A stretch of 64,000 bases of DNA from Pedobacter cryoconitis. Its GTDB lineage: Bacteria > Bacteroidota > Bacteroidia > Sphingobacteriales > Sphingobacteriaceae. Within the stretch, counting starts at the first letter, position 1; each line of letters begins with the position of its first letter. Of this stretch, positions 26,335-35,449 are shown in pieces. Below the pieces are notes generated by a model, which worked only from the letters and a program-made list of their open reading frames with translations, did no database searches and was not told the origin of the DNA. Both the position numbers and the translations under genes were made by a program. The stretch is taken from positions 1,860,001-1,924,000 of the forward strand of contig NZ_CP014504.1 of NCBI RefSeq assembly GCF_001590605.1, in the 5' to 3' direction.

Positions 26335-27702
26335 ATGATTAACTATATATATCAATTAGAATTTAAGCTGTTTTTCAGCAGTAAGGCGGCAAGAGTAGGT
26401 TTGTTAATCCTCTTAATAAGTGGTTTCAGCAGTATTTATCTGGGGAAAAGTTTCATCGTAAAACAAAGGTCAGTTATTGAAAAAGCAGGAAAGATGCAAC
26501 AGGAACATCTGGATGAAAATGTTAAATACTTTAGTAAAGACCTTGGGCTGTTATTATTTTACAACAAATTTGCAATAGCTAATGTACCTGACAACTGGGC
26601 GGCTTTTGCGAATGGACAGCGCGATATAAACCCTTATCTGCTTTCGGTTACCCTATTAGGACTGGAAGGTCAGATGTATGATACTGATCTCAACAATCCT
26701 TCTACTTTGCTATTGGGTAATATGGATCTTGCTTTTGTCTTTATTTTCTTATTCCCACTGGTGATCATTGCCTTTACCTATAGTGTACTTTCTGCCGAAC
26801 AGGAATCTGGTGTATGGGGACTGATAAGATCGCAGTCCAAATTGCCGTTACGCACCATCTGGCGCAAATTAGTGGTGAGGGTGCTGGTGGTTTTTGCAGT
26901 TTTTATGCTATTGATGTTTTGTGCTGTGATCTACCTTGATCTTAAGCCAGATTTGCGTTTTCTAGTGGTTTTAACGCTAATCAGCTTATATCTGATTTGC
27001 TGGTTTTGTATCTCATTCTGGATAATCTCGTATGGTAAGTCTTCTAGTTTTAACGCAGTCTGCCTTATTGCAATCTGGGTGGCCATGAATATAATTTCTC
27101 CTGCCATTTTGAATGTATGGCTAACTAAAAAATATCCTGTCCCGGAAGCATTGGAAAATGTAGTGAAACAGCGGGAAGGCTATCATGAAAAATGGGATCT
27201 GGATAAAAGTGCAACAATGGATAAGTTCTACCAGCACTATCCTCAGTTCAGACAATATCCTTTTCCCTCCTCACTTACTTTTAGCTGGTATTGGTATTAT
27301 GCGATGCAGCAAATGGGAGATGATGATGCTGCTTTGAGTTCCGCCAGGATTACTGAGAAATTAAAACAAAGACAGCATTTCACCAATATCGCTTCTTTGT
27401 TTTTACCTGGAATACAAACGCAAGCGGGTTTAAATGAACTTGCTGGTTCTGATCTGCAAAACCATACTGACTTTTTACTAACATTAAGAGCTTACCACGA
27501 AAAAATGCGGTTGTTTTTTTATCCATCAGTTTTTAAGGGTAGTAAAGTTGAAAATATAAATTGGAAACAATTTAAAATTAAACAATACAGTAGCCATACG
27601 GATGGATTAGCCTGGCAAAAGCTACTTTCGTTAATTGTGTTTTCAATTGTGCCTGCGTTATCGGGAGTTTATAACTTCAGTAAGAGAGATAGTTTATTAT
27701 AA
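26335..27702 (+). CDS. ABC-2 type permease, DUF3526 family (second of pair)
   Basis: 455 residues with the same topology as its neighbour: helix about 20-37, SAEQESGVWGLIRSQ coupling motif and central helices about 125-255. A polar domain and a C-terminal helix near 430-447 follow. Sequence similarity between the two permeases is low outside the coupling motif, so they probably form a heterodimer. Last gene of the operon; a hairpin terminator starts 4 bp after the stop. Confidence 0.85.
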   Translation: MINYIYQLEFKLFFSSKAARVGLLILLISGFSSIYLGKSFIVKQRSVIEKAGKMQQEHLDENVKYFSKDLGLLLFYNKFAIANVPDNWAAFANGQRDINPYLLSVTLLGLEGQMYDTDLNNPSTLLLGNMDLAFVFIFLFPLVIIAFTYSVLSAEQESGVWGLIRSQSKLPLRTIWRKLVVRVLVVFAVFMLLMFCAVIYLDLKPDLRFLVVLTLISLYLICWFCISFWIISYGKSSSFNAVCLIAIWVAMNIISPAILNVWLTKKYPVPEALENVVKQREGYHEKWDLDKSATMDKFYQHYPQFRQYPFPSSLTFSWYWYYAMQQMGDDDAALSSARITEKLKQRQHFTNIASLFLPGIQTQAGLNELAGSDLQNHTDFLLTLRAYHEKMRLFFYPSVFKGSKVENINWKQFKIKQYSSHTDGLAWQKLLSLIVFSIVPALSGVYNFSKRDSLL

Positions 27703-27706
27703 ATTA

Positions 27707-27739
27707 AAATGAGGCAGCTAAAATTAAACTGCCTCATTT
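27707..27739 (+). terminator. Terminator of the ABC/TonB operon
   Basis: Perfect 11-bp inverted repeat AAATGAGGCAG / CTGCCTCATTT with an 11-nt loop, directly after the stop at 27702. Confidence 0.75.
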
Positions 27740-27827
27740 CAATGTGGATTCACATTAGTCAAAACATTATTTTTCGTACTGTGTTAAAATTATAGTATTT
27801 CTTATATAAAGCAATAATCATTAGCAC

Positions 27828-28913
27828 ATGACCAATCAATACCCAAAAGATCTTTATAAAATCATCACCTCTGTTATCTTATATACATTTGGTTTAGTTG
27901 TGCTATTATGGTTTCTCTACCAGATCATGAGCATATTCATCCTGTTTATATTTGCAATTGTTCTTGGACTGATCATTAATCAGCCTGTGAGCAAACTGGA
28001 AAAGAAAGGCATGAAACGGTGGTTAGCCTCACTCATTGTATTAGGAATTATTTTTATTGTCTCTACTCTGCTGGGATTTCTGGTTGTCCCACATATCAGC
28101 GAGCAGATAGATACATTGGTAGGAGATCTGCCTGGCTATTTTAATAGCATATCAGCTCATGTTACGCATATGCTGAGAAAATATCCCGAGCTGAATAAGG
28201 AACTTCAGGGAGATGGCCTGTCAATTTCTGAAGCTGTACCTTCCCTGGGAAAAACAGTTATCGGGCTCAGCAGTATTTCTTTTAGTGTGCTTGGTGGGAT
28301 ATTTATGTTTATTGTGTTTTTATCAATGATTATCTTTTTTGTAGGAAATCCGAGGCCGATCATTAATATGTACTTATCAGTTTTTGAACCTGAAAAACGC
28401 GGAAAAGCAGAAAGAGCATTACAGCATACCTCAATAATGTTGGGTGGATGGATGAAATCAAATCTTATAGGTGGCATTGTTCAAGCCATATTAGTCTATA
28501 TATTCCTTACGATTATGAACGTTCCGGGAGCTTTAGTCTGGGCTGCTTTAGCCTTTTTCTCAGAATTGATTCCAAAAATCGGCTTTTACATTATGGCCAT
28601 TCCTCCTACCCTTGTTGCATTATCTATAAGCCCTGCTACTGCATTTTGGTGCCTTGTGTTTTTCTTATTATTAAATGAGTTGATTTCTGACTTTGTCATG
28701 CCTAAACTAAGGTCATCAACCATGAATATTCACCCAGTATCACTGCTCTTTCTATTGTTGGCGATGACTACAGCTTTTGGTTTAATGGGAGCACTTCTTG
28801 CGGCACCTATGGCTGCGATTATCAAAGCATATTATGAAGAGTTTTATTTGCGGAGATTTCCTGATGATCCGGATATGGACCAGAGAATTGATAATATCCT
28901 TTATAAGCAGTAA
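27828..28913 (+). CDS. AI-2E family transporter
   Basis: 361 residues. The pattern is two N-terminal helices (about 12-50), a third (about 65-85), an amphipathic lumenal region with SEQIDTLVGDLP, and C-terminal helices (about 150-335) with LGGWMKSNLIGGIVQ and FSELIPKIGFYIMAIPP. These are hallmarks of the AI-2E/PerM/YdiK family. Members are linked to autoinducer-2 export or Na+/H+ antiport, so the substrate cannot be fixed. It stands alone between two hairpin terminators. Confidence 0.9.
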   Translation: MTNQYPKDLYKIITSVILYTFGLVVLLWFLYQIMSIFILFIFAIVLGLIINQPVSKLEKKGMKRWLASLIVLGIIFIVSTLLGFLVVPHISEQIDTLVGDLPGYFNSISAHVTHMLRKYPELNKELQGDGLSISEAVPSLGKTVIGLSSISFSVLGGIFMFIVFLSMIIFFVGNPRPIINMYLSVFEPEKRGKAERALQHTSIMLGGWMKSNLIGGIVQAILVYIFLTIMNVPGALVWAALAFFSELIPKIGFYIMAIPPTLVALSISPATAFWCLVFFLLLNELISDFVMPKLRSSTMNIHPVSLLFLLLAMTTAFGLMGALLAAPMAAIIKAYYEEFYLRRFPDDPDMDQRIDNILYKQ

Positions 28914-28980
28914 AATAGAACGCATATAAGGTAATTAACAATTTAATATAGAGAAGAATTAAGTTGGAAACTATTGAAAA

Positions 28981-29013
28981 AACTGCAGGAAACCGTCCCG
29001 GCTCCCTGCAGTT
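28981..29013 (-). terminator. Rho-independent terminator of the tssD pair
   Basis: Perfect 9-bp inverted repeat AACTGCAGG / CCTGCAGTT with a 15-nt loop. On the minus strand it is followed by TTTTTT, as expected downstream of the tssD gene ending at 29034. It may also stop transcription from 27828. Confidence 0.75.
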
Positions 29014-29033
29014 AAAGCATTGGATTGGGCTAA

Positions 29034-29429
29034 CTAAGCCTTAGGCCAATCATTGGTATGCTCAGCATTACCAATCTTAAGTTTACGCGCAGATACTACA
29101 AAGCTCAAAGTCATTGGAGTATTGTCGTTTACAGCAATCCCTTCATTGTACTGGATGATGTAACCATCTTCAAAATGCAATTCTTTCATTTTTGCATCTT
29201 CTTCACCCTTTTTAAATACAATTGTTCCTGCTTGTGGTTTATACTGGTTATTCACCATAGATTCAATCACTGAAGTATCTTCAGTTGATTCAATTTCTAA
29301 ATGAATAGTACCACCATAAACTCCTGATGACGGACGTCCCTTTGCGTCTACATCTCTGTTTAATGAATAGCTGCATTGCAGCACATCGAATTCTTTAGAC
29401 CCTAGAGTCAATCTGGTTTTAAATGCCAT
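29034..29429 (-). CDS. tssD: Type VI secretion tube protein TssD/Hcp (Bacteroidota type), copy 1
   Basis: 131 residues. It opens with MAFKTRLTLGSKEFDVLQCSYSLNRD, followed by GRPSSGVYGGTI, FEDGYI and a C-terminal NAEHTNDWPKA. This is the Bacteroidota T6SS (subtype iii) tube protein family, Hcp-like hexamers that are exported through the sheath. Copy 2 lies 39 bp upstream on the same strand and is about three quarters identical by eye. No sheath, baseplate or ClpV gene lies in the window, so this is an orphan pair. Confidence 0.92.
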   Translation of the reverse strand: MAFKTRLTLGSKEFDVLQCSYSLNRDVDAKGRPSSGVYGGTIHLEIESTEDTSVIESMVNNQYKPQAGTIVFKKGEEDAKMKELHFEDGYIIQYNEGIAVNDNTPMTLSFVVSARKLKIGNAEHTNDWPKA

Positions 29430-29468
29430 GATAATTTTTTTTTAAATGTTAAACTTCCTGAATTTGAA

Positions 29469-29864
29469 TTACGCTTTTGGCCAATCATTAACATGTTCGG
29501 CATTCCCTGCTTTTAGTTTGCGCGCAGAGATCTGGAATTTCAAGGTCATTGGATTATCTCCAGTGATGTTGATTCCTTCGGTATATTTCACAATATACCC
29601 GTCTTCAAAATGAACTTCCTTCATCTTGGCATCTTCTTCTGATTTTTTGATCAGCAGCGTGCCGGCTAAAGGTTTGTACTGGTTGTTTACCATTGCTTCG
29701 ATGACAGAGGTATCTTCGGTAGATTCGAGTTCAATATCGATTGTTCCACCATACACTCCGGAAGAGGGTCTTCCTTTTGCATCTACATCACGGTTTAGAG
29801 AATAGGCACAGTGAAGCACATCGTACTCCTTGCCCGAAAAGTTTAATCTTGCTTTGAAAGCCAT
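29469..29864 (-). CDS. tssD: Type VI secretion tube protein TssD/Hcp (Bacteroidota type), copy 2
   Basis: 131 residues with the same start and end signatures as copy 1 (MAFKARLNF..., NDWPKA). The differences cluster in strands after residue 40 and near residues 100-110 (GINITGDNP against GIAVNDNTP), where loop changes could alter cargo or partner contacts. It is the first of the two tandem genes. Its upstream region shows no TAnnTTTG box, so the promoter is unclear. Confidence 0.92.
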   Translation of the reverse strand: MAFKARLNFSGKEYDVLHCAYSLNRDVDAKGRPSSGVYGGTIDIELESTEDTSVIEAMVNNQYKPLAGTLLIKKSEEDAKMKEVHFEDGYIVKYTEGINITGDNPMTLKFQISARKLKAGNAEHVNDWPKA

Positions 29865-30346
29865 AACTTTTTGTTTTAGGGTTGTAAAATATTAACTATC
29901 CGGATGGCATCAAAAATTCTGCCACTAACAACTAATAATCAAGTGCATACAAGATACCGGATCAGAAAACTGCATTTTTAAGATAGCCAGGGCTTAAACT
30001 TAAAAGCAAAAACATTATAAATATTTTCAACCTTAATCTCTCAGGCTGTAAAATTATTATAATGTCACCGCAAACGTCTGTTTTAGTGTACGTTCCATTT
30101 TATAGACAAGCTGTTTAAATTCAGGTACGGAGCAATAACTGTTCGAATACTATTATTTCTTTTTAACGTAACTAAATTCTTACAAAGAAAACATAACCCA
30201 TAAAAACGTGTATTCAATACACTAGATGCCTTATACGCCTTTAAATATCAAGAAGTTGCCACAAACTGATAATTTCACTCTTACCTATCATTATACTATA
30301 TTAGTTTAGCTAAACCGACAAAGCTAAATCAACCTACTAACCAGAT
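29865..30346. other. Divergent intergenic region between tssD and the DUF1080 gene
   Basis: 482 bp without a convincing gene. The only structured element I see is the palindrome at 30304. No consensus -7 box is visible for either side. Confidence 0.5.
30304..30315. promoter_or_regulatory. 12-bp perfect palindrome upstream of the DUF1080/oxidoreductase operon
   Basis: GTTTAGCTAAAC, a perfect palindrome 31 bp before the start codon at 30347. Its position fits an operator for a dimeric regulator of the sugar operon. Confidence 0.4.
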
Positions 30347-31708
30347 ATGAACAAAAAACATTTATTAACCTTAGCAGGCTTATTATTGGTCAGCCTTCCC
30401 GCAACCTTACACGCACAAAATCAGAAATGGCAGAACCTCTTTAACGGAAAAGACCTGACAGGTTGGAAACAACTTAACGGACAGGCCAAATACGAAGTAA
30501 CTAATGGCGAAATTGTAGGCACAACTGTCTCTAACACCCCGAACTCCTTCCTTGCAACCGCAAAGAATTATAGTGACTTTATTCTCGAACTGGAACTGAA
30601 AGTAGATAACTCCATGAATTCTGGTGTTCAAGTCAGAAGTGAAAGCAATGCCGAATATCAAAATGGAAGAGTGCACGGTTATCAGGTTGAAGTTGATCCT
30701 TCTGACCGTAAATTTTCCGGAGGTATTTACGATGAGGCAAGAAGAGGCTGGTTATATCCGCTGGACATTAATCCCAAAGGCCAACAAGCATTTAAAAATG
30801 AGCAGTGGAATAAATACCGTATCGAATGTATAGGAAATTCTATACGTACCTGGATTAACGGCGTTCCTACTGCTAATGTGATAGACGCACTCACTCCTAC
30901 TGGCTTTATCGCGCTGCAAGTACATGCAATTGGTAAAGATGACCAGCCTGGCAAACAAATCCACTGGCGTAATATCCGCATACAGACTGAACAACTCAAG
31001 CCGTCAAAAGCTGATGATATTTACGTTGTGAACCTGGTTCCGAATACAGTATCTCCCCAGGAAAAAGCAGAAGGCTATAGCTTGCTGTGGGATGGAAAAA
31101 CGAATACAGGATGGAAAGGTGCTTACAAAGCAACCTTCCCTGAAAGTGGCTGGGTCATTAAAGATGGAGAATTAAGCGTTCAGAAATCTAATGGTGCAGA
31201 AGCTACCAATGGCGGTGATATTGTAACTGAAAAACAATATGGCGCTTTTGAGCTGAAGTTCGATTTCAAGTTAACCGAAGGTGCAAATAGCGGTGTTAAA
31301 TATTTCGTAACGCTTACCGAAGGAAATAAAGGCTCTGCAATTGGCCCTGAATATCAGATATTAGATGACGAAAGGCATCCTGATGCGAAACTGGGAAAGA
31401 ATGGTAACAGGACATTAGGTTCTTTATATGACTTGATTACCAGTAAAAAGATTCCCAATGCACAACGAAAAATCGGAGAATGGAACAGCGGTTTGATCAG
31501 GGTCTATCCCAATAATAAAATAGAATATTGGTTAAATGGCTATAAAATTCTGGAATATGTAAGAGGATCTGCAGATTTCCTTGCTTTGGTAGCGGATAGT
31601 AAATACAAGGACTGGAAAAACTTTGGGATGGCACCAAAAGGTCATATCCTTTTACAGGATCACGGTGACCAGGTGTTTTTTAGAAGTATCAAATTAAAAC
31701 AACTTTAA
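30347..31708 (+). CDS. Double-domain DUF1080 protein (3-keto-disaccharide hydrolase family)
   Basis: 453 residues with a signal peptide to about LHAQ. Two consecutive DUF1080 (PF06439, concanavalin-like) domains lie at about 24-212 and 235-452. Each begins with a [10 protein letters not shown] or [11 protein letters not shown] motif and contains a SGVQVRSE or [11 protein letters not shown] strand. Family members act on 3-keto-glycosides in the periplasm. A Gfo/Idh/MocA oxidoreductase follows after 12 bp, which fits a pathway that oxidises C3 of a sugar and then cleaves the keto-glycoside. The substrate is not evident. Confidence 0.9.
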   Translation: MNKKHLLTLAGLLLVSLPATLHAQNQKWQNLFNGKDLTGWKQLNGQAKYEVTNGEIVGTTVSNTPNSFLATAKNYSDFILELELKVDNSMNSGVQVRSESNAEYQNGRVHGYQVEVDPSDRKFSGGIYDEARRGWLYPLDINPKGQQAFKNEQWNKYRIECIGNSIRTWINGVPTANVIDALTPTGFIALQVHAIGKDDQPGKQIHWRNIRIQTEQLKPSKADDIYVVNLVPNTVSPQEKAEGYSLLWDGKTNTGWKGAYKATFPESGWVIKDGELSVQKSNGAEATNGGDIVTEKQYGAFELKFDFKLTEGANSGVKYFVTLTEGNKGSAIGPEYQILDDERHPDAKLGKNGNRTLGSLYDLITSKKIPNAQRKIGEWNSGLIRVYPNNKIEYWLNGYKILEYVRGSADFLALVADSKYKDWKNFGMAPKGHILLQDHGDQVFFRSIKLKQL

Positions 31709-31720
31709 ATCCCTCCAGCT

Positions 31721-33079
31721 ATGTTATCATCAAGAAGAAAATTCATTAAGCAAACTGCAATTGCTGCCGCGGGAACCTATATGGGAACGATGGGCTTATC
31801 TGCTAAAAGTTATGGAAACATCATTGGCGCGAATGATCGTGTCAGAGTTGGTGTAGTTGGTTTCTCAGACCGCTTTGCCACTTCACTCTTCCCCAGCTTT
31901 CTCAACCATTACAAAGAGTTGAATTTTGATATTGTTGCGGTATCAGATCTATGGAACTATCGCAGAGGATTAGGTGAAAACTTTTTAAAAGCCAAATTAG
32001 GACATGACATTACGGCTTGTCGCAATAACGATGAATTATATCAGCTGAAAGATCTCGACGCCGTGATTGTAAGCACGGCCGATTTCCAGCATGCTGTTCA
32101 TGCAATAGAAGCTATCAATGCCAAATGTGATGTTTATTGTGAAAAGCCTTTTGCAGAAACTATGTCTGATGCCCGTGCAACTCTAAAAGCGGTGAAAGCT
32201 TCTCAGCAGATTCTTCAGATTGGTTCCCAAAGAAGAAGCGGTGCTAATTATATAGCAGCTGAACAGTTTATCAAATCCGGCAAGTTCGGTGATATTACTA
32301 TGGTTGAATTGAGCTGGAATGTTAATCAGCCAGGACGTTGGCGCAGACCAGATCTGGTAGCTAAATTAAAACAAGAAGATACAGATTGGAAACGCTTTTT
32401 AATCAACCGTCCATTTGAAGAATGGGATCCGCGTATATACCTGGAATATCGTTTATTCTGGCCGTATTCATCAGGGATGCCCGGACAATGGATGTCTCAC
32501 CAGATTGATACGGTACACTGGTTTACAGGGTTGAAACATCCACGTAGTGTCGTGGCTAATGGCGGAATCTACCAATGGAAAGATGGACGACGGAACTGGG
32601 ATACCACTACAGCGGTATTTGATTATGGCCAGGAAAATAATCCTGAGAATGGTTTTCAGGTTGTCTTCACCTCCCGCATGCATAACGGCGATGAAAACCC
32701 AGCGGAAATTTATTATTCAAATGGTGGTGAATTGAACCTGAATACAAACCTGGTTTCTTCTAAAGGAGGTCTTAAAGCTGATGCTGCGAATGCGATGCAT
32801 ATGCAGCCAAATCTGTTACCAGAATTGAAACTGACTAATGTGACGGAGAAAGTAGCTGCTTCTGCAAATACCGGAGGCGACAAATTAACTTCTGCCCACA
32901 TGCGAAACTGGATGGAATGTATCAGATCCCGCAAAGAACCTCATGCGCCTGTAGAAGTAGGTTATTATCACTCTATTGCCAACATTATGACTAACGCAGC
33001 TGTCAGAACCGGTAAGAAAGCTGTCTTTGATGAAGCCACTCAGGAGGTTATGGTGGATGGTAAAGTTTTCAAATATTAA
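31721..33079 (+). CDS. Gfo/Idh/MocA family oxidoreductase with Tat signal
   Basis: 452 residues. The N-terminus SSRRKFIKQTAIAAAG is a twin-arginine signal, so the enzyme folds with its nucleotide and is exported. Rossmann region: RVRVGVVGFSDR, slightly unlike the usual GxGxxG. The dinucleotide-domain EKPF motif is present as YCEKPFAE. It would oxidise or reduce a sugar using NAD(P), probably in the periplasm as for glucose-fructose oxidoreductase. It is the second gene after the DUF1080 protein, consistent with 3-keto-sugar chemistry. Confidence 0.9.
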   Translation: MLSSRRKFIKQTAIAAAGTYMGTMGLSAKSYGNIIGANDRVRVGVVGFSDRFATSLFPSFLNHYKELNFDIVAVSDLWNYRRGLGENFLKAKLGHDITACRNNDELYQLKDLDAVIVSTADFQHAVHAIEAINAKCDVYCEKPFAETMSDARATLKAVKASQQILQIGSQRRSGANYIAAEQFIKSGKFGDITMVELSWNVNQPGRWRRPDLVAKLKQEDTDWKRFLINRPFEEWDPRIYLEYRLFWPYSSGMPGQWMSHQIDTVHWFTGLKHPRSVVANGGIYQWKDGRRNWDTTTAVFDYGQENNPENGFQVVFTSRMHNGDENPAEIYYSNGGELNLNTNLVSSKGGLKADAANAMHMQPNLLPELKLTNVTEKVAASANTGGDKLTSAHMRNWMECIRSRKEPHAPVEVGYYHSIANIMTNAAVRTGKKAVFDEATQEVMVDGKVFKY

Positions 33080-33130
33080 TTCCTGCTTACGCTACTTTAA
33101 CTAAGTTCTTTATCAAACCATCATTAAACT

Positions 33131-33367
33131 TTAACTAATCGCTCTTAATAATACTCGAGTCTGGTCTGTTTCCGTATTAATTGCAGACCAGATTTCATCA
33201 GATAAATCTTCATCAATAACCGGTTTTCTTCGTCCATTATCCTCAGCGAATATTGCACAAACAAAACCCAGATTACCAGGACATGCCGGAGCTGTACTTC
33301 CAATCAAAGTATAGCTATCTGGATTAAAAGGATTTGCCCGAGAAGCTTTTATATACCAATCTGCCAT
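33131..33367 (-). CDS. Small protein of a Bacteroidota Cys-Pro-Gly family
   Basis: 78 residues. The pattern FNPDSYTLIGS...CPGNLGFVCAIFAE...PVID..L..EIWSAINT...TRVLLR resembles short Bacteroidota proteins of unknown function. In those, a CPG motif and a CAI motif precede an Asn/Thr-rich C-terminus ending in VLLR. It has no clear signal peptide here, unlike many relatives. It lies alone and convergent with the Gfo/Idh gene. The function is unknown; two Cys residues could form a disulfide. Confidence 0.6.
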   Translation of the reverse strand: MADWYIKASRANPFNPDSYTLIGSTAPACPGNLGFVCAIFAEDNGRRKPVIDEDLSDEIWSAINTETDQTRVLLRAIS

Positions 33368-33739
33368 AATACATTATACTTCTTTTATGAATCAAAAAAC
33401 AACAAAAACTTTATTCCCAGCCTACTCTAAAAGTTTTCAGCTTCTCCCCTTACGCATTACTTTAGCAATCCATCAAAACAGCTTTTATCAGAGTCAAAAG
33501 CAACATTAAAATTTCCATAGCAATTACTATTATATAGCAACCAAGTTCCGAAGAAATCAGACAGCAAAACAGGGCCAAAAGCCCCAAAGAGCAATCCTGC
33601 AAAAACGAAAAACTGTCTTTCACCAATATAATCCGTACTACTAAAAGACAGCTCTGAAAGAAATTCCCAAACCTACAAACGAGAAATATTCATCAGTAAA
33701 TATACCCTCCGAAAAAATCAGCTATTTACAATAGCGATT
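33368..33739. other. Intergenic region without recognised gene
   Basis: 372 bp between the small CPG protein and the PAP2 gene. I see only a weak inverted repeat (CTGTCTTT 33613-33620, complement 33644-33651). No credible coding frame or promoter consensus. Confidence 0.4.
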
Positions 33740-34417
33740 TCAGCGCCCCTTAAAATCAATATTCACCTTGGTATAAATATCAGCAGGATGCCAGGTAAAG
33801 TAATAAGTCAACAATCCAGATACAGAGCCAATCAATGCACCAGCCATGACATCAGGTAAAAAATGGTGTGCAAGATAGATCCTGGAATAACCCGCAAATA
33901 AAGCGAGGAACAAACACAAAATACTAACCCGTTTATCTTTGAAATATAAGGCAATCACTATGCACATAGCAAAAGCTGAAGCAGAATGGCCGGAAGGAAA
34001 AGATGCAGACTGCATTTTCTGTATTCCTATTACAAAATATGAATACTTGAATCCTATCTGATCAAAATAAAGGGATGGCCTTGGCTCATGGAGCAATTTC
34101 TTTAGAATCTGAACGATAAGCCCTGAACCCAAAAAAGCCAGTAATAAAGCCAGGGACAACTTCTTTCTCTTTAGAAAAAGTAGAACAATAATGGTGAGGA
34201 GACACATGAGCCCATCTCCTATAAAAGTATAATAAGAAAAAAACACATCCAGAAATGGGCGATGATAGAAATTTAGAAAGTTGAAACTAGTAAGTTTAGA
34301 TGTTAAAGCACAAGAAATCAGCCCAATCATCAATATAGAAACCAGAACGGCAAAAAATAAAGGGCAGTGTTTTACAGCTTTCCATATCATATAAGCTATA
34401 CGCATCCATAATACCAA
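33740..34417 (-). CDS. PAP2-family membrane phosphatase
   Basis: 225 residues with about six helices. All three catalytic motifs are present: K106-x6-RP (113-114), PSGH (141-144) and SR-x5-H-x3-D (178-189). Members dephosphorylate lipid phosphates such as phosphatidate, undecaprenyl-PP or related substrates at the membrane surface. Met5 is an equally possible start. The gene diverges from the CarH-like regulator; no functional link with carotenoids is evident beyond isoprenoid-phosphate chemistry. Confidence 0.88.
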   Translation of the reverse strand: MVLWMRIAYMIWKAVKHCPLFFAVLVSILMIGLISCALTSKLTSFNFLNFYHRPFLDVFFSYYTFIGDGLMCLLTIIVLLFLKRKKLSLALLLAFLGSGLIVQILKKLLHEPRPSLYFDQIGFKYSYFVIGIQKMQSASFPSGHSASAFAMCIVIALYFKDKRVSILCLFLALFAGYSRIYLAHHFLPDVMAGALIGSVSGLLTYYFTWHPADIYTKVNIDFKGR

Positions 34418-34500
34418 ACCCCTATCAACTCGCTTAACATTAAATTTATTTTAGCACTTTTAGCTATAAACCATCATTTATTCAACCAAAACCAGATGAA

Positions 34501-34556
34501 AGTTCATTATGTTTGTCTAGATTTAACAAAATAAATTTAGACAAACATAATGAACT
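34501..34556. promoter_or_regulatory. 24-bp inverted repeat with -7 box at the carotenoid operon start
   Basis: Arms 34501-34524 and 34533-34556 are complementary with one mismatch and an 8-bp centre. The left arm contains TATGTTTG (34508-34515), an exact TAnnTTTG -7 element; by symmetry the right arm carries it on the other strand. The right arm includes the ATG at 34550. It is a strong candidate operator for the CarH-like repressor and could also form an RNA hairpin hiding the start codon. Confidence 0.65.
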
Positions 34557-35449
34557 ACTCTATTTCTGATCTTGAACAATTATCGGGCGTACAAGTCCAC
34601 ACGATCAGAATCTGGGAACGAAGATATAATGCACTGGAACCCATGCGTTCAGCAGGAAATACACGCATGTACAATGAGGATCATCTGAAAAGATTACTGA
34701 ATATTGTCAGCATTAGTCAAACCGGGCTGAAAATATCTCAAGTCTGCGCCCTCTCTGAAAAGGAAATGAATGATTTCCTTAAAAAAGAAATAGAGCAGAC
34801 AATCTCAAACGATGCACATTTTGAATACTATACTTCTCAGCTTTTAAAATGCGGATTGATTTATAACGAGTCCGAATTTGATCACCTCATTAATAAATGT
34901 ATTCTCGAAAATGGAATGATCATCACTTACCAGCAGGTAATTTATCCCCTGTTAGTGAGATTAGGGCTCATGTGGAGGAAAGATGATATCTGTCCTGCAC
35001 AAGAACATTTTTTATCCAATATGATCAGGCAAAAGCTTTATGCAGCTATTAATGAGCTTCCAGCTGTTACCCAAGTAAAATCATCATGGTTACTTTTTTT
35101 GCCAGAAGCCGAAGGCCACGATATCGGACTCTTGTTTGCTAATTATATACTCAAACAAGCAGGACAAAAAGTAATTTATCTCGGCGGCAGAGTTCCATTG
35201 GACTCCGTAAAAAACGCGATGCAAAACAAGCAAATCAAACATATGTTATTGTTTATGGTACGCATTCAACCATTAGAGTTAGCAAATAGCTATCTTAATG
35301 AATTAAGTACAACTTATCCTGAAACCAGAATTCATCTTGCTGGTAATGGAAAACTAATTAATGAACTGAAAATGGGTAAAAACATAAATTGGTTTCAGTC
35401 AATAAATGAATTTCAACAAACGATCAAAAGCGTCTCAAATGCGAACTAA
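34550..35449 (+). CDS. carH: CarH/LitR-like B12-dependent light-sensing MerR repressor
   Basis: 299 residues. An N-terminal MerR winged helix (about 1-70) carries HTIRIWERRYNALEP. A helical B12-binding subdomain has the W142-x9-E152-H153 motif that senses photolysis of adenosylcobalamin in CarH. A Rossmann-like B12 domain follows with E188-x-H190-x-x-G193, where His190 would ligate cobalt. In the dark, AdoB12-bound CarH tetramers repress carotenoid genes and light releases them. The gene heads the carotenoid operon and overlaps crtI by 11 bp. The late SxL and GG parts of the B12 signature are not canonical (LLFMV, LAGNG). Confidence 0.9.
   Translation: MNYSISDLEQLSGVQVHTIRIWERRYNALEPMRSAGNTRMYNEDHLKRLLNIVSISQTGLKISQVCALSEKEMNDFLKKEIEQTISNDAHFEYYTSQLLKCGLIYNESEFDHLINKCILENGMIITYQQVIYPLLVRLGLMWRKDDICPAQEHFLSNMIRQKLYAAINELPAVTQVKSSWLLFLPEAEGHDIGLLFANYILKQAGQKVIYLGGRVPLDSVKNAMQNKQIKHMLLFMVRIQPLELANSYLNELSTTYPETRIHLAGNGKLINELKMGKNINWFQSINEFQQTIKSVSNAN

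Noticed and set aside
29034..29864. A complete type VI secretion locus
   Set aside because: No sheath, baseplate, membrane-complex or ClpV gene is visible; only the two tube proteins.
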